Shown: positions 30,057 to 39,380 of the stretch, in pieces
How positions within the stretch are numbered: the stretch's first letter is position 1
Layout of the letters: each line of letters opens with the position of its first letter
Assembly (NCBI GenBank): GCA_000245075.1
Contig: JH599949.1
Span: forward strand, 1-64,000
Source of the DNA: Acetobacteraceae bacterium AT-5844
GTDB taxonomy: Bacteria > Pseudomonadota > Alphaproteobacteria > Acetobacterales > Acetobacteraceae
Reading direction: 5' to 3'
Length of the DNA: 64,000 nucleotides
Position numbers and translations under genes: made by a program
The notes under the pieces: generated by a model
What the model was told of the DNA's origin: nothing
The model's database searches: none
What the model saw: the letters and a program-made list of their open reading frames with translations, nothing else

Positions 30057-30402
30057 CGTTTCGGATGTCCGCGAAGGCGAGCGAGAATGCCGCTTCACGC
30101 CGGACAGGGGCATGGCGAGCAGCTCGGACGGCCTTACTGCTTGCAATGAGGCACGATCCAGGGCATGTGCCGCCCCCATGGCCGGCTTCCGGATGACTCG
30201 CCTCGGCGGGTAGCGGAACGACAGGCCGCCGCGACGGTCCCCCGTTGATGGCCGCCAGGGTCCTGCCCCTGGTGCCTTGGCTCCGACGGTTGCGGCGACC
30301 GGGCTAGAGAAGGTTAAAGCGAGGACGCGGCCACGGGAAGCCGCGACTGGCTTGCATCATGATTCCCGCGCGGCTCGCGCCGCGACGCGTATGGAGGCCC
30401 AC
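30057..30402 (+). promoter_or_regulatory. fusA upstream region / leader
   Basis: About 346 nt with no recognised gene, tRNA or known riboswitch. It must carry the fusA promoter since a strong terminator precedes it. A small GC hairpin (CGCGGC, loop TCGC, GCCGCG; 30369-30384) lies just before the fusA ribosome site GGAGG (30393-30397) and could affect initiation. An open frame from 30277 runs into fusA but resembles nothing. Confidence 0.45.
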
Positions 30403-32484
30403 GTGGCGCGCACCCCGCTCGAAAAGATCCGCAATATCGGTATTACGGCGCATATTGACGCCGGCAAGACGACCACCACCGAGCGGATCCTGTATTACAC
30501 CGGTAAGTCCCACAAGATTGGTGAGGTCCACGAGGGCAACACCACGACCGACTACATGGAGCAGGAGCGTGAGCGCGGCATCACGATTACCTCCGCTGCC
30601 GTGACGGCCGAGTGGAAGGGCCACCGGATCAACGTCATCGACACCCCGGGCCACATCGACTTCAACATCGAGGTGAACCGCTCTCTGCGCGTGCTCGATG
30701 GCGCGGTGTTCGTGATCGAGGGCGTGGCCGGCGTGCAGCCGCAGTCCGAGACCAACTGGCGCCTGGCCGACCGCTACAACGTTCCGCGCATCATCTACAT
30801 CAACAAGCTGGACCGCACCGGCGCCGATTTCTATCGCGCCGCGGAGACGCTGACCGAGAAGCTGGGCATCAACTGGGTCGCCCTGCAGCTGCCGATCGGC
30901 ATCGAGGATAACCTGAAGGGTATCGTCGATCTGGTCGAGATGAAGGCCTATATCTGGGAAGGCGACGAGCTGGGCGCCAAGTACCACGAGGCCCCGATCC
31001 CCGACGACCTGAAGGACAAGGCGGCCGAGTTCCGCCAGACCCTGCTGGACACCGCCCTGTCCGTCGATGACGCGGCGATGGAAGAGTACTTCGACAAGGG
31101 CGACGTTGCTGTCGAGACCCTGAAGAAGTGCATCAAGAAGGGCACGATCGCCGGCACCTTCCGCCCGGTCGTCTGCGGCTCCTCCTTCAAGAACAAGGGC
31201 GTGCAGCTGCTGCTGGACGCCGTGATCGACTACCTGCCGAGCCCGGTGGAAGTCGAAGGCATCATGGTCGCCCCCGAGGAAGGCCAGGATGAGACGACCC
31301 CGCGCCGCATCATCGAGGTGAGCGAGACCGCGCCGTTCTCCGCGCTCGCCTTCAAGATGATCAACGACAAGTATGGCAACCTGACCTTCATCCGTGTTTA
31401 TGCCGGCGTTGTGCGCCAGGGCGACACCGTCCTGAACACCGCGAAGGGCAACAAGGAACGCATCGGCCGCATGTTCCAGATGCATGCCGACAAGCGTGAG
31501 GAAGTGAAGGAAGTCTACGCCGGCGATATCGTCGCCATCGTGGGCCTGAAGGACACCCTGACGGGTGATACCCTGGCCGACCCGGCGGACCCGGTGGTGC
31601 TGGAGCGGATGGCCTTCCCGGTGCCGGTGATCGACATCTCCGTCGAGCCGAAGACCAAGGACGGCGTCGAGAAGATGACCCTCGGCCTGCAGAAGCTGGC
31701 TGGCGAGGACCCGTCCCTGCGCCTGAAGACCGACCAGGAAACCGGCCAGACCATCCTGTCCGGCATGGGCGAGCTGCACCTCGAGATCATCATCGACCGC
31801 CTGAAGCGCGAGTATGGCGTGGACGCCAACATCGGCGCGCCGCAGGTGGCCTATCGTGAGACGATCACCCGCGCGCACACCGAGACCTATACCCACAAGA
31901 AGCAGTCCGGTGGTTCGGGTCAGTTCGCCGAGGTGAAGATTGTGTTCGAGCCGCTGGAGCGGAACCAGGGCATCGAATTCGTCAACGGCGTCGTCGGCGG
32001 TTCCGTGCCGAAGGAATACATCCCGGCCGTCGACAAGGGCATCAAGGTGCAGGCCGAGACGGGCGTGCTGGCCGGCTTCCCCACGGTGGACTTCAAGTTC
32101 TCCCTGGTGGACGGCAAGTACCACGACGTCGACTCCAGCGCCTTGGCGTTCGAAATCGCCGCCAAGGCCTGCTTCCGCGAGGGTATGCAGAAGGCCGGCC
32201 CGGTGATCCTCGAGCCGATCATGGACGTGGAAGTCACCACCCCGCAGGATCACGTCGGTGACGTCGTGGGCGACCTGAACCGTCGCCGCGGCATCATCCA
32301 GAGCCAGGACATGGCGGGCACCTCCGTCATCGTGCGCGCTCACGTGCCGCTGAAGGAGATGTTCGGCTACATCTCCAACCTGCGTGGCATGACGAAGGGC
32401 CGTGCGTCCTTCTCCATGTCCTTCCACCACTACGATCCGGTGCCGCGCAACGTGGCCGACGAGATCACCAAGAAGAGCGCCTGA
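30403..32484 (+). CDS. fusA: Translation elongation factor G
   Basis: GTPase that drives ribosomal translocation. 693 aa from a GTG at 30403, chosen because GGAGG lies 5 nt upstream and the protein then starts [14 protein letters not shown] as EF-G does. G1 [13 protein letters not shown]3 DTPGHIDF and G4 NKLDR are visible, and domains II-V follow to [17 protein letters not shown]. It stands alone rather than with rpsL-rpsG-tuf, so it may be relocated or a second copy. The sequence looks fully functional. Confidence 0.97.
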   Translation: MARTPLEKIRNIGITAHIDAGKTTTTERILYYTGKSHKIGEVHEGNTTTDYMEQERERGITITSAAVTAEWKGHRINVIDTPGHIDFNIEVNRSLRVLDGAVFVIEGVAGVQPQSETNWRLADRYNVPRIIYINKLDRTGADFYRAAETLTEKLGINWVALQLPIGIEDNLKGIVDLVEMKAYIWEGDELGAKYHEAPIPDDLKDKAAEFRQTLLDTALSVDDAAMEEYFDKGDVAVETLKKCIKKGTIAGTFRPVVCGSSFKNKGVQLLLDAVIDYLPSPVEVEGIMVAPEEGQDETTPRRIIEVSETAPFSALAFKMINDKYGNLTFIRVYAGVVRQGDTVLNTAKGNKERIGRMFQMHADKREEVKEVYAGDIVAIVGLKDTLTGDTLADPADPVVLERMAFPVPVIDISVEPKTKDGVEKMTLGLQKLAGEDPSLRLKTDQETGQTILSGMGELHLEIIIDRLKREYGVDANIGAPQVAYRETITRAHTETYTHKKQSGGSGQFAEVKIVFEPLERNQGIEFVNGVVGGSVPKEYIPAVDKGIKVQAETGVLAGFPTVDFKFSLVDGKYHDVDSSALAFEIAAKACFREGMQKAGPVILEPIMDVEVTTPQDHVGDVVGDLNRRRGIIQSQDMAGTSVIVRAHVPLKEMFGYISNLRGMTKGRASFSMSFHHYDPVPRNVADEITKKSA

Positions 32485-32493
32485 GGCAGCAAT

Positions 32494-32515
32494 CGGGGCG
32501 GTTAAAGCCGCCCCG
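32494..32515 (+). terminator. Hairpin after fusA (first)
   Basis: CGGGGCGG / CCGCCCCG 8-bp perfect stem with TTAAAG loop, 10 nt after the fusA stop. No U-tract; may act with the stronger hairpin further down. Confidence 0.5.
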
Positions 32516-32540
32516 GCAGCTCCAGCAGTGTGGATTGCGG

Positions 32541-32580
32541 CGACGCGGGCGAGATCATCTCGCCCGCGTCGTTTGCGTTT
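32541..32580 (+). terminator. Strong terminator after fusA
   Basis: CGACGCGGGCGAG paired with CTCGCCCGCGTCG (13 bp, perfect) around an ATCAT loop, followed by TTTGCGTTTT. It lies between fusA and the convergent amidohydrolase gene, whose stop is 6 nt away, so it mainly stops fusA transcripts. Confidence 0.85.
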
Positions 32581-32585
32581 TGGGA

Positions 32586-34073
32586 TCAGTCGGCCTTCAG
32601 CAGGCGCCGCACGCGGGTAAAGCCGCCGGCCATGGCGCGGCAGTGGCAGGCCACATGCGGCGCGATCTTGTCGCACCATTCCCGCGTGGCGGCATTGGCG
32701 GCGGTGAGGCGCGCAGCGGCTTCGCGGGCTTCGCGCGCCAGCTTCGCCTCGTCCAGCCCCAGCACCTTCCCATCCCGCAGCTTCCAGGCGCCGCCGACCA
32801 TGACGTCGCGCACCGCGCTGCCATCCTCGGTCCAGACGAGCTGGTTCGCCACGTTGTTCAGCGGCAGCCAGTTGATGTGATCGAGATCGAGGAAGGCGAG
32901 GTCCGCCAGCTTGCCGGGCACGATCACGCCCGCATCGATACCCATGATGGCGGCGGAGCCCGCCGTGGCCAGCCGCACCGTCTCGGCGGTGCCAAGCCAT
33001 TCGTCGTCCTCGGCACCTTCCCACAGGCGGGAAGCGAAGGCGGCCAGACGCATCGCCTCGAACATGTTCTGGTTGTCGGCGGAGGAGGAGCCGTCGGTGC
33101 CGATGCCGACGGTTACTCCCGCCTCGATGGCAGCCCGCGCCGGCGCGATGCCGGAGGCCAGGCGCATATTGGCGCCCGCATTATGCGCCAGCCCGGCGCC
33201 GCGCTTTGCCAGCAGCGCCAGATCCTCCGGCGTCAGCCACACGCCATGCGCCACGCTGAAGCGCGGGGTCACGAGGCCAAGGCGGTCCATATGGGCCAGC
33301 AGGGTGGAGCCATAAGCGATCTCGCCGCCGGCCGCCTGATAGCGGGCCTCCGAGACGTGGGTTTGCATGCGCAGGCCGAACTCGTCCGCCAGCTTCTGGC
33401 AGCCTTGCATGAAGGCATCCGTACAATGCAGCGGGATGGTGGGCGCGATGCCGAGCGTGATACCAGCCGCGCCGTGTTTCCAACTTCGCGCCACGCCCTC
33501 CAGCGTGCGGAGGATGTCCTCCATGCCGGCCATGCGCATGGCGGCGGCCCGCTCCCGGTGTTCCTCGGGGAGAGCCTCGACCAGCCCGGGCGTCGCCTGG
33601 AAGAAGGTCTTGTCTGCGATCATCGGCGCCAGCACGGCACGCAGCCCAGCCTCGGCATAGGCCTCGGCGATGCTGTCCAGACCGTCGGCGGTGGGGCCAG
33701 GGAACTCGGCATGCAGGTCGAAGGCCGCGGTGCAGCCCTTCTTCAGCATCTCCACCGCGTTCAGCGTCGTGGAAAGGCGCTTCTCGTGCAGCCCACGCCC
33801 GCCGCCGACCCAGGGCGCATGCGCCAGCAGAAGAGCCAGGTCCCACTTATCGCCCGCACCCTTGGCCAGAGCACCATGGCCATGGGTGTGGGCATTGATC
33901 AGCCCAGGGATGACGAGGCGCCCCGAGGCATCATGGGTGGCGGCGTCCTCCACCTTGGCATCGGCGGGGAGCACGGCGGCGATGCGGTCTCCCTCGATGA
34001 GAAGGGAGGCGAGGGGGGCGTCGTCGGCTTCCGGGTTCAGCACCCGGGCGCCGGTGATCAGCAAACGTGTCAT
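32586..34073 (-). CDS. Amidohydrolase of the TRZ/ATZ (chlorohydrolase / SAH deaminase-like) family
   Basis: 495 aa metal-dependent deaminase/hydrolase. Metal site GLINAHTHGHGALAKG, second His in QTHVSEARYQ, third His in VAHGVWLTPED and catalytic Asp in GIGTDGSSSADNQNMFEAM. Members include guanine deaminase, SAH/MTA deaminase and triazine hydrolases; the pattern is closest to the SAH/MTA deaminase-like group, but substrate cannot be assigned. Start chosen at 34073 (MTRLLITGARVL); an ATG at 34082 is an alternative. Convergent with fusA. Confidence 0.88.
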   Translation of the reverse strand: MTRLLITGARVLNPEADDAPLASLLIEGDRIAAVLPADAKVEDAATHDASGRLVIPGLINAHTHGHGALAKGAGDKWDLALLLAHAPWVGGGRGLHEKRLSTTLNAVEMLKKGCTAAFDLHAEFPGPTADGLDSIAEAYAEAGLRAVLAPMIADKTFFQATPGLVEALPEEHRERAAAMRMAGMEDILRTLEGVARSWKHGAAGITLGIAPTIPLHCTDAFMQGCQKLADEFGLRMQTHVSEARYQAAGGEIAYGSTLLAHMDRLGLVTPRFSVAHGVWLTPEDLALLAKRGAGLAHNAGANMRLASGIAPARAAIEAGVTVGIGTDGSSSADNQNMFEAMRLAAFASRLWEGAEDDEWLGTAETVRLATAGSAAIMGIDAGVIVPGKLADLAFLDLDHINWLPLNNVANQLVWTEDGSAVRDVMVGGAWKLRDGKVLGLDEAKLAREAREAAARLTAANAATREWCDKIAPHVACHCRAMAGGFTRVRRLLKAD

Positions 34074-34157
34074 GGCTGCCATCCGTCCAGAGGCCAGGAT
34101 GAATGGCAAGCCCTCTCATGCGCGGCTATATCCCGCCGCTGCGCAGCGGAGATCGGA

Positions 34158-35639
34158 ATGACAGTCGGAATCGATATGGGCAGCACCAATACGGGCGCCC
34201 CGGCCATCCTCGACCTGGAGGAATTGCTGGCGACCCGGCTGCTGGTGCAGGGCAATTCCGGTTCCGGCAAGTCCCACCTGTTGCGCCGCCTGCTGGAGCA
34301 ATCCGCGGCCTGGGTGCAGCAGGCCATCATCGACCCCGAAGGCGATTTCGTCACCCTGGCCGACCGCTACGGCCATCTGGTGATCGACGCGGCGGAGCAT
34401 ACCGAGGCCGCCTTGCAGCGGGCGGCGGACCGCGTGCGCACGCATCGCATCTCGGTCGTGCTGAATCTGGAAGGGCTGGATGCGGATGGGCAGATGCGCC
34501 ACGCCGCTGCCTTCCTCGGCGGGCTGTTCGATGCCGATCGCGACCACTGGGCGCCAATGCTGGTGGTGGTGGACGAGGCGCAGCTCTTCGCGCCTGCCGC
34601 CGCCGGCGAGGTATCGGATGAAGCGCGCCGGGCCTCGCTGGGCGCCATGGCCAACCTCATGTCGCGTGGCCGCAAGCGCGGTCTGGCGGGTATCATCGCC
34701 ACGCAGCGCCTGGCGAAGCTGGCCAAGAACGTTGCCGCCGAGGCCAGCAACTTCCTGATGGGCCGCACCTTCCTCGATATCGACATGGCACGTGCGGCGG
34801 ACCTGCTCGGCATGGAGCGGCGCCAGGCCGAGATGTTCCGGGATCTGCCGCGTGGCAGCTTCGTCGCGCTCGGCCCGGCGCTGTCCCGCCGCCCGATGCC
34901 GGTGAAGATCGGCGCCGTGGAGACGGAGTCGCGCGGCACCAACCCGTCGCTCATTCCCCTGCCGCAGACGGCGCCGGAAGACGCAAGGGAGTTGGTGATG
35001 AGTGCGGTGGCTGAGCCGGCCCGGGTTCGCCTGCCGCCTCGCCGTGCGCCCGCCGCGCCGCCGCCGGATATCCTGGCGCAGCTCGCCCAGGCGCGCCCGG
35101 CCATCTCCCAGCCGCGCGTGGAGCCGCCGCCCACCGCGGAGGAAGCCGCTGCGCGCAAGCGGAAGCTGGAAGAGATTCTGCGGCAGATCCTGGCGGAGCC
35201 GGAGGCGGCGTTCCGGAACGTGTCCGTGCTGTACCAGGATTTCCTGGTGCGTCTGCGCATCCATGCCGTGCCGGGCAAGCCGCCCGAGATTCCGGCATTC
35301 CGCCGCATGCTGGCCGTGGCGCGGGCAGGCGTCTCCGCCGAGGCCGCGGAAGGCGACGAATGGCAGCGTGTGCAGGCTCGCGCCTCCCTCCTGCCGGAGG
35401 ATGTGCAGGGTGTCTTCCTGCTGCTGGCCCGTGCCGCGCTGGAGAAGGGGCCGTGTCCCTCGGACACGGTTATCGCCCAGGCCTATGGCACACGATCCGT
35501 GGGCCGGGCGCGGAGGCTGCTGTCCTATATGGAAGAGCAGGGGGCCATCGTCTGCCGGCCAGACGCCGTCGGGCGGCGTATCGTCGCGCTGGTGGAGCTG
35601 GGCTGGGAAACGGCGCCGGGCGACCCGAACGCCATCTGA
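34158..35639 (+). CDS. HerA-like hexameric ATPase (DUF87/FtsK-HerA superfamily)
   Basis: 493 aa. Residues 1-260 form a HerA/FtsK-type ATPase: Walker A QGNSGSGKSHLL (32-39), Walker B MLVVVDEAQLF (134-144) and GRKRGLAGIIATQRL with a sensor/arginine-finger-like segment. A Pro/Ala-rich linker (about 275-335) and a helical, winged-helix-like C-terminal region follow. Start ATG 34158 with GGAG at 6-nt spacing. No NurA, SIR2 or other nuclease gene is adjacent, so its partner is unknown. Role in DNA processing or defence is a family-based possibility only. Confidence 0.82.
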   Translation: MTVGIDMGSTNTGAPAILDLEELLATRLLVQGNSGSGKSHLLRRLLEQSAAWVQQAIIDPEGDFVTLADRYGHLVIDAAEHTEAALQRAADRVRTHRISVVLNLEGLDADGQMRHAAAFLGGLFDADRDHWAPMLVVVDEAQLFAPAAAGEVSDEARRASLGAMANLMSRGRKRGLAGIIATQRLAKLAKNVAAEASNFLMGRTFLDIDMARAADLLGMERRQAEMFRDLPRGSFVALGPALSRRPMPVKIGAVETESRGTNPSLIPLPQTAPEDARELVMSAVAEPARVRLPPRRAPAAPPPDILAQLAQARPAISQPRVEPPPTAEEAAARKRKLEEILRQILAEPEAAFRNVSVLYQDFLVRLRIHAVPGKPPEIPAFRRMLAVARAGVSAEAAEGDEWQRVQARASLLPEDVQGVFLLLARAALEKGPCPSDTVIAQAYGTRSVGRARRLLSYMEEQGAIVCRPDAVGRRIVALVELGWETAPGDPNAI

Positions 35640-35665
35640 AACTCAACCGCGCATTCGGTTTCGCG

Positions 35666-36211
35666 TCAGGGCGGGGTGACGCCCCGTACCACAGCCTCGA
35701 ATTCCGGCCGGCGCTGCGGGAAGTCCGCTTTCTCCGCGACGCAGACGATATGGGTACGGCCGCGTGGCGTCTCCATCAGGCCAAAGAATGTGGTGATCTG
35801 CTGTGCGCGGGGCGGCAGATCGGGGCGCGGCTTGAAACTGCCTTGCATCATGACAGCGCGGAACAGGCCGTAATCCACCGTTCTGGCGCCCGATAGATCG
35901 TAGAGCGTACTCAGCGCCCGCCGGGCCGCACTCTGCCAGGCCTCGCTGGCCATGGCGGCGTTGATGTCCTGCTGGCTCATCCCGGCATTCTGCGGCGCCG
36001 GGGAATAGGCCACCTGACAGCCCAGTTCGGTATCCTGTGGACGCTGCACACTGATGCGTGCGGCCTGGCGCTGGCCGGGTGTTACGTGCTTGGCCACATA
36101 GCCGGGCGGCGGCTCCACGGTCAGGCCCGTGGTGCTATCGCGGAGCGGAGCGGCCATGGCCGTGCCGGCCAGCAGGCCAGTGGCCAGGAAGGTGGTAAGG
36201 CGGAGGCTCAA
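35666..36211 (-). CDS. Secreted protein of unknown function
   Basis: 181 aa from a TTG start at 36211, with GGGAG 7 nt upstream. The N-terminus SLRLTTFLATGLLAGTAMA is a clear Sec signal peptide with an AMA cleavage site. The mature part contains STTGLTVEPPPGYVAK and two cysteines. I recognise no family. An ATG-based start further upstream would destroy the signal peptide position. It converges on the HerA-like gene with 26 nt between stops. Confidence 0.7.
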   Translation of the reverse strand: MSLRLTTFLATGLLAGTAMAAPLRDSTTGLTVEPPPGYVAKHVTPGQRQAARISVQRPQDTELGCQVAYSPAPQNAGMSQQDINAAMASEAWQSAARRALSTLYDLSGARTVDYGLFRAVMMQGSFKPRPDLPPRAQQITTFFGLMETPRGRTHIVCVAEKADFPQRRPEFEAVVRGVTPP

Positions 36212-36222
36212 GGCGTATCTCC

Positions 36223-36243
36223 CGTTATCCAGAGGAGATAACG
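36223..36243. promoter_or_regulatory. Inverted repeat upstream of the secreted-protein gene
   Basis: CGTTATC and GATAACG arms (7 bp, perfect) separated by 7 nt, starting 12 nt upstream of the TTG start and overlapping its leader. Could be an operator; not followed by a U-tract. Confidence 0.4.
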
Positions 36244-36344
36244 CGGCCCGTACCGCCCCGCAGTCACTTCTGGCGGATTTGTGCGTGGGGCGCCGCCAGG
36301 AGAGAGGCGCGCCGGGGGAGGGTCTCCCCAGGCGCGGGACTGTA

Positions 36345-37361
36345 TCAGACCTGGCGCTCAGAGGCCGGCGGCAGGAACTTGTCGGTAAACATGCTGGCGG
36401 CGGCGGGCGGGTTCTGAATGCCATAGGCCTCGGCATTTACCTTCACCAGCATCTCGGCGCGGGCCATGTCCAGATAGCCGAAGCCGTGCTGCTTCACATT
36501 CGGCGTCAGGATGCAGCGGTCGCGCGTCATGGCGAAGCGGCGGGCTTCCAGCGCTTCGTCGAACAAAGGCTCGCGCTTCTTCAGCGCGGCAAGGCCGGCC
36601 GGAATGTCCGCCAGCAGCGCACGCAGGCCGAGGATGGAGGATTTCACGAAGGCCGCGGCGGCTTGCGGGTTCTTCTCCAGCCACTCCGCGCGGGCGACGA
36701 CGGCGCTGCCATAGAGGTCGAGGCCGTTCTCGGCATAGGGCCAAGCGACGATATCGTCTTCCTTGATGCCGACGCCGACGAGGTTGAAATAGGTGGTGAA
36801 CAGGAAGCCTGTCACCGCATCGACCTGCCCCTGGGCGAGCATGGTATCGCGCAGGTTCGCCGCCATGCTGGTCCACTGGATCTTGCCGGTGGAGATGTTG
36901 GCCGCGCGGGCGAAGGCGGGGAAGATCATGCGGCTGGCCTCGCCTTCCGGCGCACCCAGCTTCTTGCCGTCCAGCCCTTGCAGGGTGGTGATGCCGCTAC
37001 GCTTGGTGGTGATCACCGCCGCCGCCGTGCGGTCGAACACCTGGTAGATGGAGACGAGGCGCTTCTCCGGATTGTCGGCGTTCAGCTTCACGGCGGTGCT
37101 GATATCGGTGAAGCCGATGTCATAGGCGCCCGAAGCCACCTTCACCGCCGTATCGCCGGAGCCGAAGCCGCGATCCATGCGGACGGAGAGGCCGTTCTCG
37201 CGGAAGATGCCCCTGTCCTCGGCCAGTGCCCACATGCCGTGGTTGCCCTGCAACGCCCAGTCCAGGGTGAAGCGGATTTGCGTGGTCTGAGCATAGGAAG
37301 GCCGGATGGCCGGCATGGCGAGGGCCGCGCCGGCGGCCGTGAGGAAGTGGCGACGCTGCAT
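36345..37361 (-). CDS. NMT1/THI5-like ABC transporter substrate-binding protein
   Basis: 338 aa periplasmic receptor of the SsuA/TauA/ThiY class. Signal with Tat-like MQRRHFLTAAGAALAMP and cleavage near SYAQ. Family hallmarks: IRFTLDWALQGNHGMWALAEDRGIFRENGL and the binding segment GSGDTAVKVASGAYDIGF. Ligand could be a pyrimidine precursor, sulfonate or nitrile-type solute; not assignable. No permease or ATPase lies next to it. Start at the second ATG (37361), which begins the signal peptide. Confidence 0.9.
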   Translation of the reverse strand: MQRRHFLTAAGAALAMPAIRPSYAQTTQIRFTLDWALQGNHGMWALAEDRGIFRENGLSVRMDRGFGSGDTAVKVASGAYDIGFTDISTAVKLNADNPEKRLVSIYQVFDRTAAAVITTKRSGITTLQGLDGKKLGAPEGEASRMIFPAFARAANISTGKIQWTSMAANLRDTMLAQGQVDAVTGFLFTTYFNLVGVGIKEDDIVAWPYAENGLDLYGSAVVARAEWLEKNPQAAAAFVKSSILGLRALLADIPAGLAALKKREPLFDEALEARRFAMTRDRCILTPNVKQHGFGYLDMARAEMLVKVNAEAYGIQNPPAAASMFTDKFLPPASERQV

Positions 37362-37521
37362 GAGTGGGAGCCTCCGTTTCCGTGCAGCAAAACGGAGCAG
37401 GCTGGGCAGCGTCAAGCGTATAGCGGGGGTAAAAACAGCAGCTTAGGCGGTGTTTGCCGCTTGTTTGTGCAAATCCTGCCCCCGTTTCGTCCAGGGAGAC
37501 CGCTGGGGTGCAGCCGTCAGT

Positions 37522-38244
37522 TCACCCTTTATCGGGAGACGGATTTGCAGGGGCCTGTTCAGCCGGCAGCGGGGTCCGCAGCGCATCCCGCACCACCGAA
37601 CGGAACTCCCGCCTGTGCAGTTCGGAGACGACGAGGATGCTGCTGAGAATCAGCGCCACCGGGTGCACGATCCAGGCGAGACCGGCGAGCCCGAAGTAAT
37701 AGGCGCGCAGGCCGGTGTTGAAGTGACGTGCGCCGCGGTTGGCCACTTCCGCCGCCACATTGGCCTGTGGCGTCCATTCCGGCCCCTGGCCCAGCCCGCC
37801 AATGCAAATGCTGCAATAGTTGAACTGCCGCAGCGCCCAGGTCAGCTCGAAGAAGGCGCGGACAAAGATGAAGACCAGGAGGAACAGCCGCAACTCCCAG
37901 GCGACCGGGTTCTCCGGCACGGCCGCGAAGGGCACGGCGCCGAATACCCGGCGCCCGATATCCGGGGCGCCCAACAACGCCACCAGGCCACCCAGAATGA
38001 AGATGCTGGTATTGGCCAGGAAGGAGGTGCTCGTCATCAGATTGCCGATGATGCTGATGTCGGCAATCCGGTTTTCCCGCCCAGGCACGGTGCGCATCCA
38101 GCGGCGCCGGTGCTCGTCCATGGCGGCGATAACGCTGCGCGCGCGGATGGCGGGGACACGGTCCACCACCGTCGCATAGCCTGCCCAGCACAGCACGAAG
38201 ACGGCTATGGCAATCCAGTCCAGAAGGGTCATCGGCAGCGTCAT
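37522..38244 (-). CDS. DUF599 family membrane protein
   Basis: About 240 aa with four predicted membrane segments (about 5-25, 70-95, 112-135 and 190-215 from the ATG at 38244). The segment RENRIADISIIGNLMTSTSFLANTSIF and the motif FNYCSICIG are typical of DUF599. Function of the family is unknown. Three ATGs at 38256, 38244 and 38232 compete; none has a strong ribosome site. Confidence 0.82.
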   Translation of the reverse strand: MTLPMTLLDWIAIAVFVLCWAGYATVVDRVPAIRARSVIAAMDEHRRRWMRTVPGRENRIADISIIGNLMTSTSFLANTSIFILGGLVALLGAPDIGRRVFGAVPFAAVPENPVAWELRLFLLVFIFVRAFFELTWALRQFNYCSICIGGLGQGPEWTPQANVAAEVANRGARHFNTGLRAYYFGLAGLAWIVHPVALILSSILVVSELHRREFRSVVRDALRTPLPAEQAPANPSPDKG

Positions 38245-38327
38245 GCAGGGGCGCATAACACGGCGCTAGCCGGGCCGGCAGGGTTTCCTGCGCCACGGCG
38301 AGGGCCGCGGCGCAAGGCTGGCCCGCA

Positions 38328-39299
38328 TTATTGCAGCGGCTTGATCAACCCGGCCTTGGAAGCTTCGGCCCAGCGTGTGTCTTCCTGCCGCAGATGGGCG
38401 GCGAAATCCTTGGGCCCCAGCATGCGAAGATCCGCGCCAAGCTCGATGAAGCGGTTGCGGTACTGAGGAAGGGCGGCCGCCTTCAAATTCGCCGCATGAA
38501 TGGCCTCGGCCATCTCTGCCTTCATGCCGACGGGGCCGAGCATCCCATACCAGCCGGAGAACGCGTAGGCGGGGAGCCCGGACTCGGCGGCGGTCGGAAT
38601 GCCGGGCTGGAGCGGAGAACGCTCGGCGGAGGTAACGGCCAGGATGCGGATGCGGTCGTTCTGGAAGTAGGGGCCGGCGGAGAGGATGCTGGTCCAGCCC
38701 AGGGGAAGATTGCCGGCGACGATGTCGTTCATCAGCGGCGAGCCGCCACGATAGGCGACCTCTTCCATCTTGATATCGGCGAGGCGGGAAAACTCATTGC
38801 CGGTGAAGGAGGTGGCGCCATCCGAGGTGCCGAAATTGACCTCGCCCGGGTGGGCCTTCGCATAGGCGATCAGCCCGGCGACGTCCTTGAACGGCGCATT
38901 GACCGAGGTCGCGATGACCATCGGGAAGCTGGAGAGCAGACTGATGGGCGTGAAGTCGTTCACCGCGTCGAACGGCACGGACTGCATCAGATACTTGTTC
39001 ATCGTGTGGGTGCTGGTGACGACCGCCAGCGAATTCCCGTCCGGGTCGGAGCGCGAGACCTGCTGAGAGCCGATCACGCCATTTCCGCCCGCGCGGTTCT
39101 CGATCACCATGGTCTGGCCTGTCACGCTCCGCAGGCCCTCGGCCATGAGCCGGGCGAAGACGTCAGTGCCGCCGCCGGGCGAGTAGGGCACGGTGAGATG
39201 AACCGTGCGGCTGGGCCAGCTGGCCTGGGCCGTGGCGGCGCGGCTGACAAACGGCAGGCTCAGCCCGCCCAGCAAAATGCCGCGGCGACGAAACGTCAT
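38328..39299 (-). CDS. Bug-family (TctC) tripartite tricarboxylate transporter substrate-binding protein
   Basis: 323 aa. N-terminal signal MTFRRRGILLGGLSLPFVSRAATAQA. Bug hallmarks: WPSRTVHLTVPYSPGGGTDVFARLMAEGL, VIENRAGGNGVIGSQQV and PFKDVAGLIAYAKAHPGEVNFGTS. Bug proteins bind carboxylates or amides, and most are orphans without TctA/TctB, as here. A LacI-type operator sits 82-95 nt upstream. Ligand unknown. Confidence 0.93.
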   Translation of the reverse strand: MTFRRRGILLGGLSLPFVSRAATAQASWPSRTVHLTVPYSPGGGTDVFARLMAEGLRSVTGQTMVIENRAGGNGVIGSQQVSRSDPDGNSLAVVTSTHTMNKYLMQSVPFDAVNDFTPISLLSSFPMVIATSVNAPFKDVAGLIAYAKAHPGEVNFGTSDGATSFTGNEFSRLADIKMEEVAYRGGSPLMNDIVAGNLPLGWTSILSAGPYFQNDRIRILAVTSAERSPLQPGIPTAAESGLPAYAFSGWYGMLGPVGMKAEMAEAIHAANLKAAALPQYRNRFIELGADLRMLGPKDFAAHLRQEDTRWAEASKAGLIKPLQ

Positions 39300-39380
39300 T
39301 CCGGATGATCCCCTATCCCTTACTGGCCGCCATCTCCGACGGGGCCGTTGCGGGACGTATAGGATTGCGCTGGCGATTCA

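Noticed and set aside
30057-30402. tRNA or known riboswitch in the fusA leader
   Set aside because: No T-psi-C-like GTTCGA segment, acceptor pairing or recognised riboswitch core was found by eye.
30304-33024. 906-codon open frame antisense to fusA and continuing past it
   Set aside because: It covers fusA, two terminators and part of the amidohydrolase gene; composition is Arg/His/Asp/Leu-rich as expected from the complement of a GC3-biased gene, with no recognisable domain.
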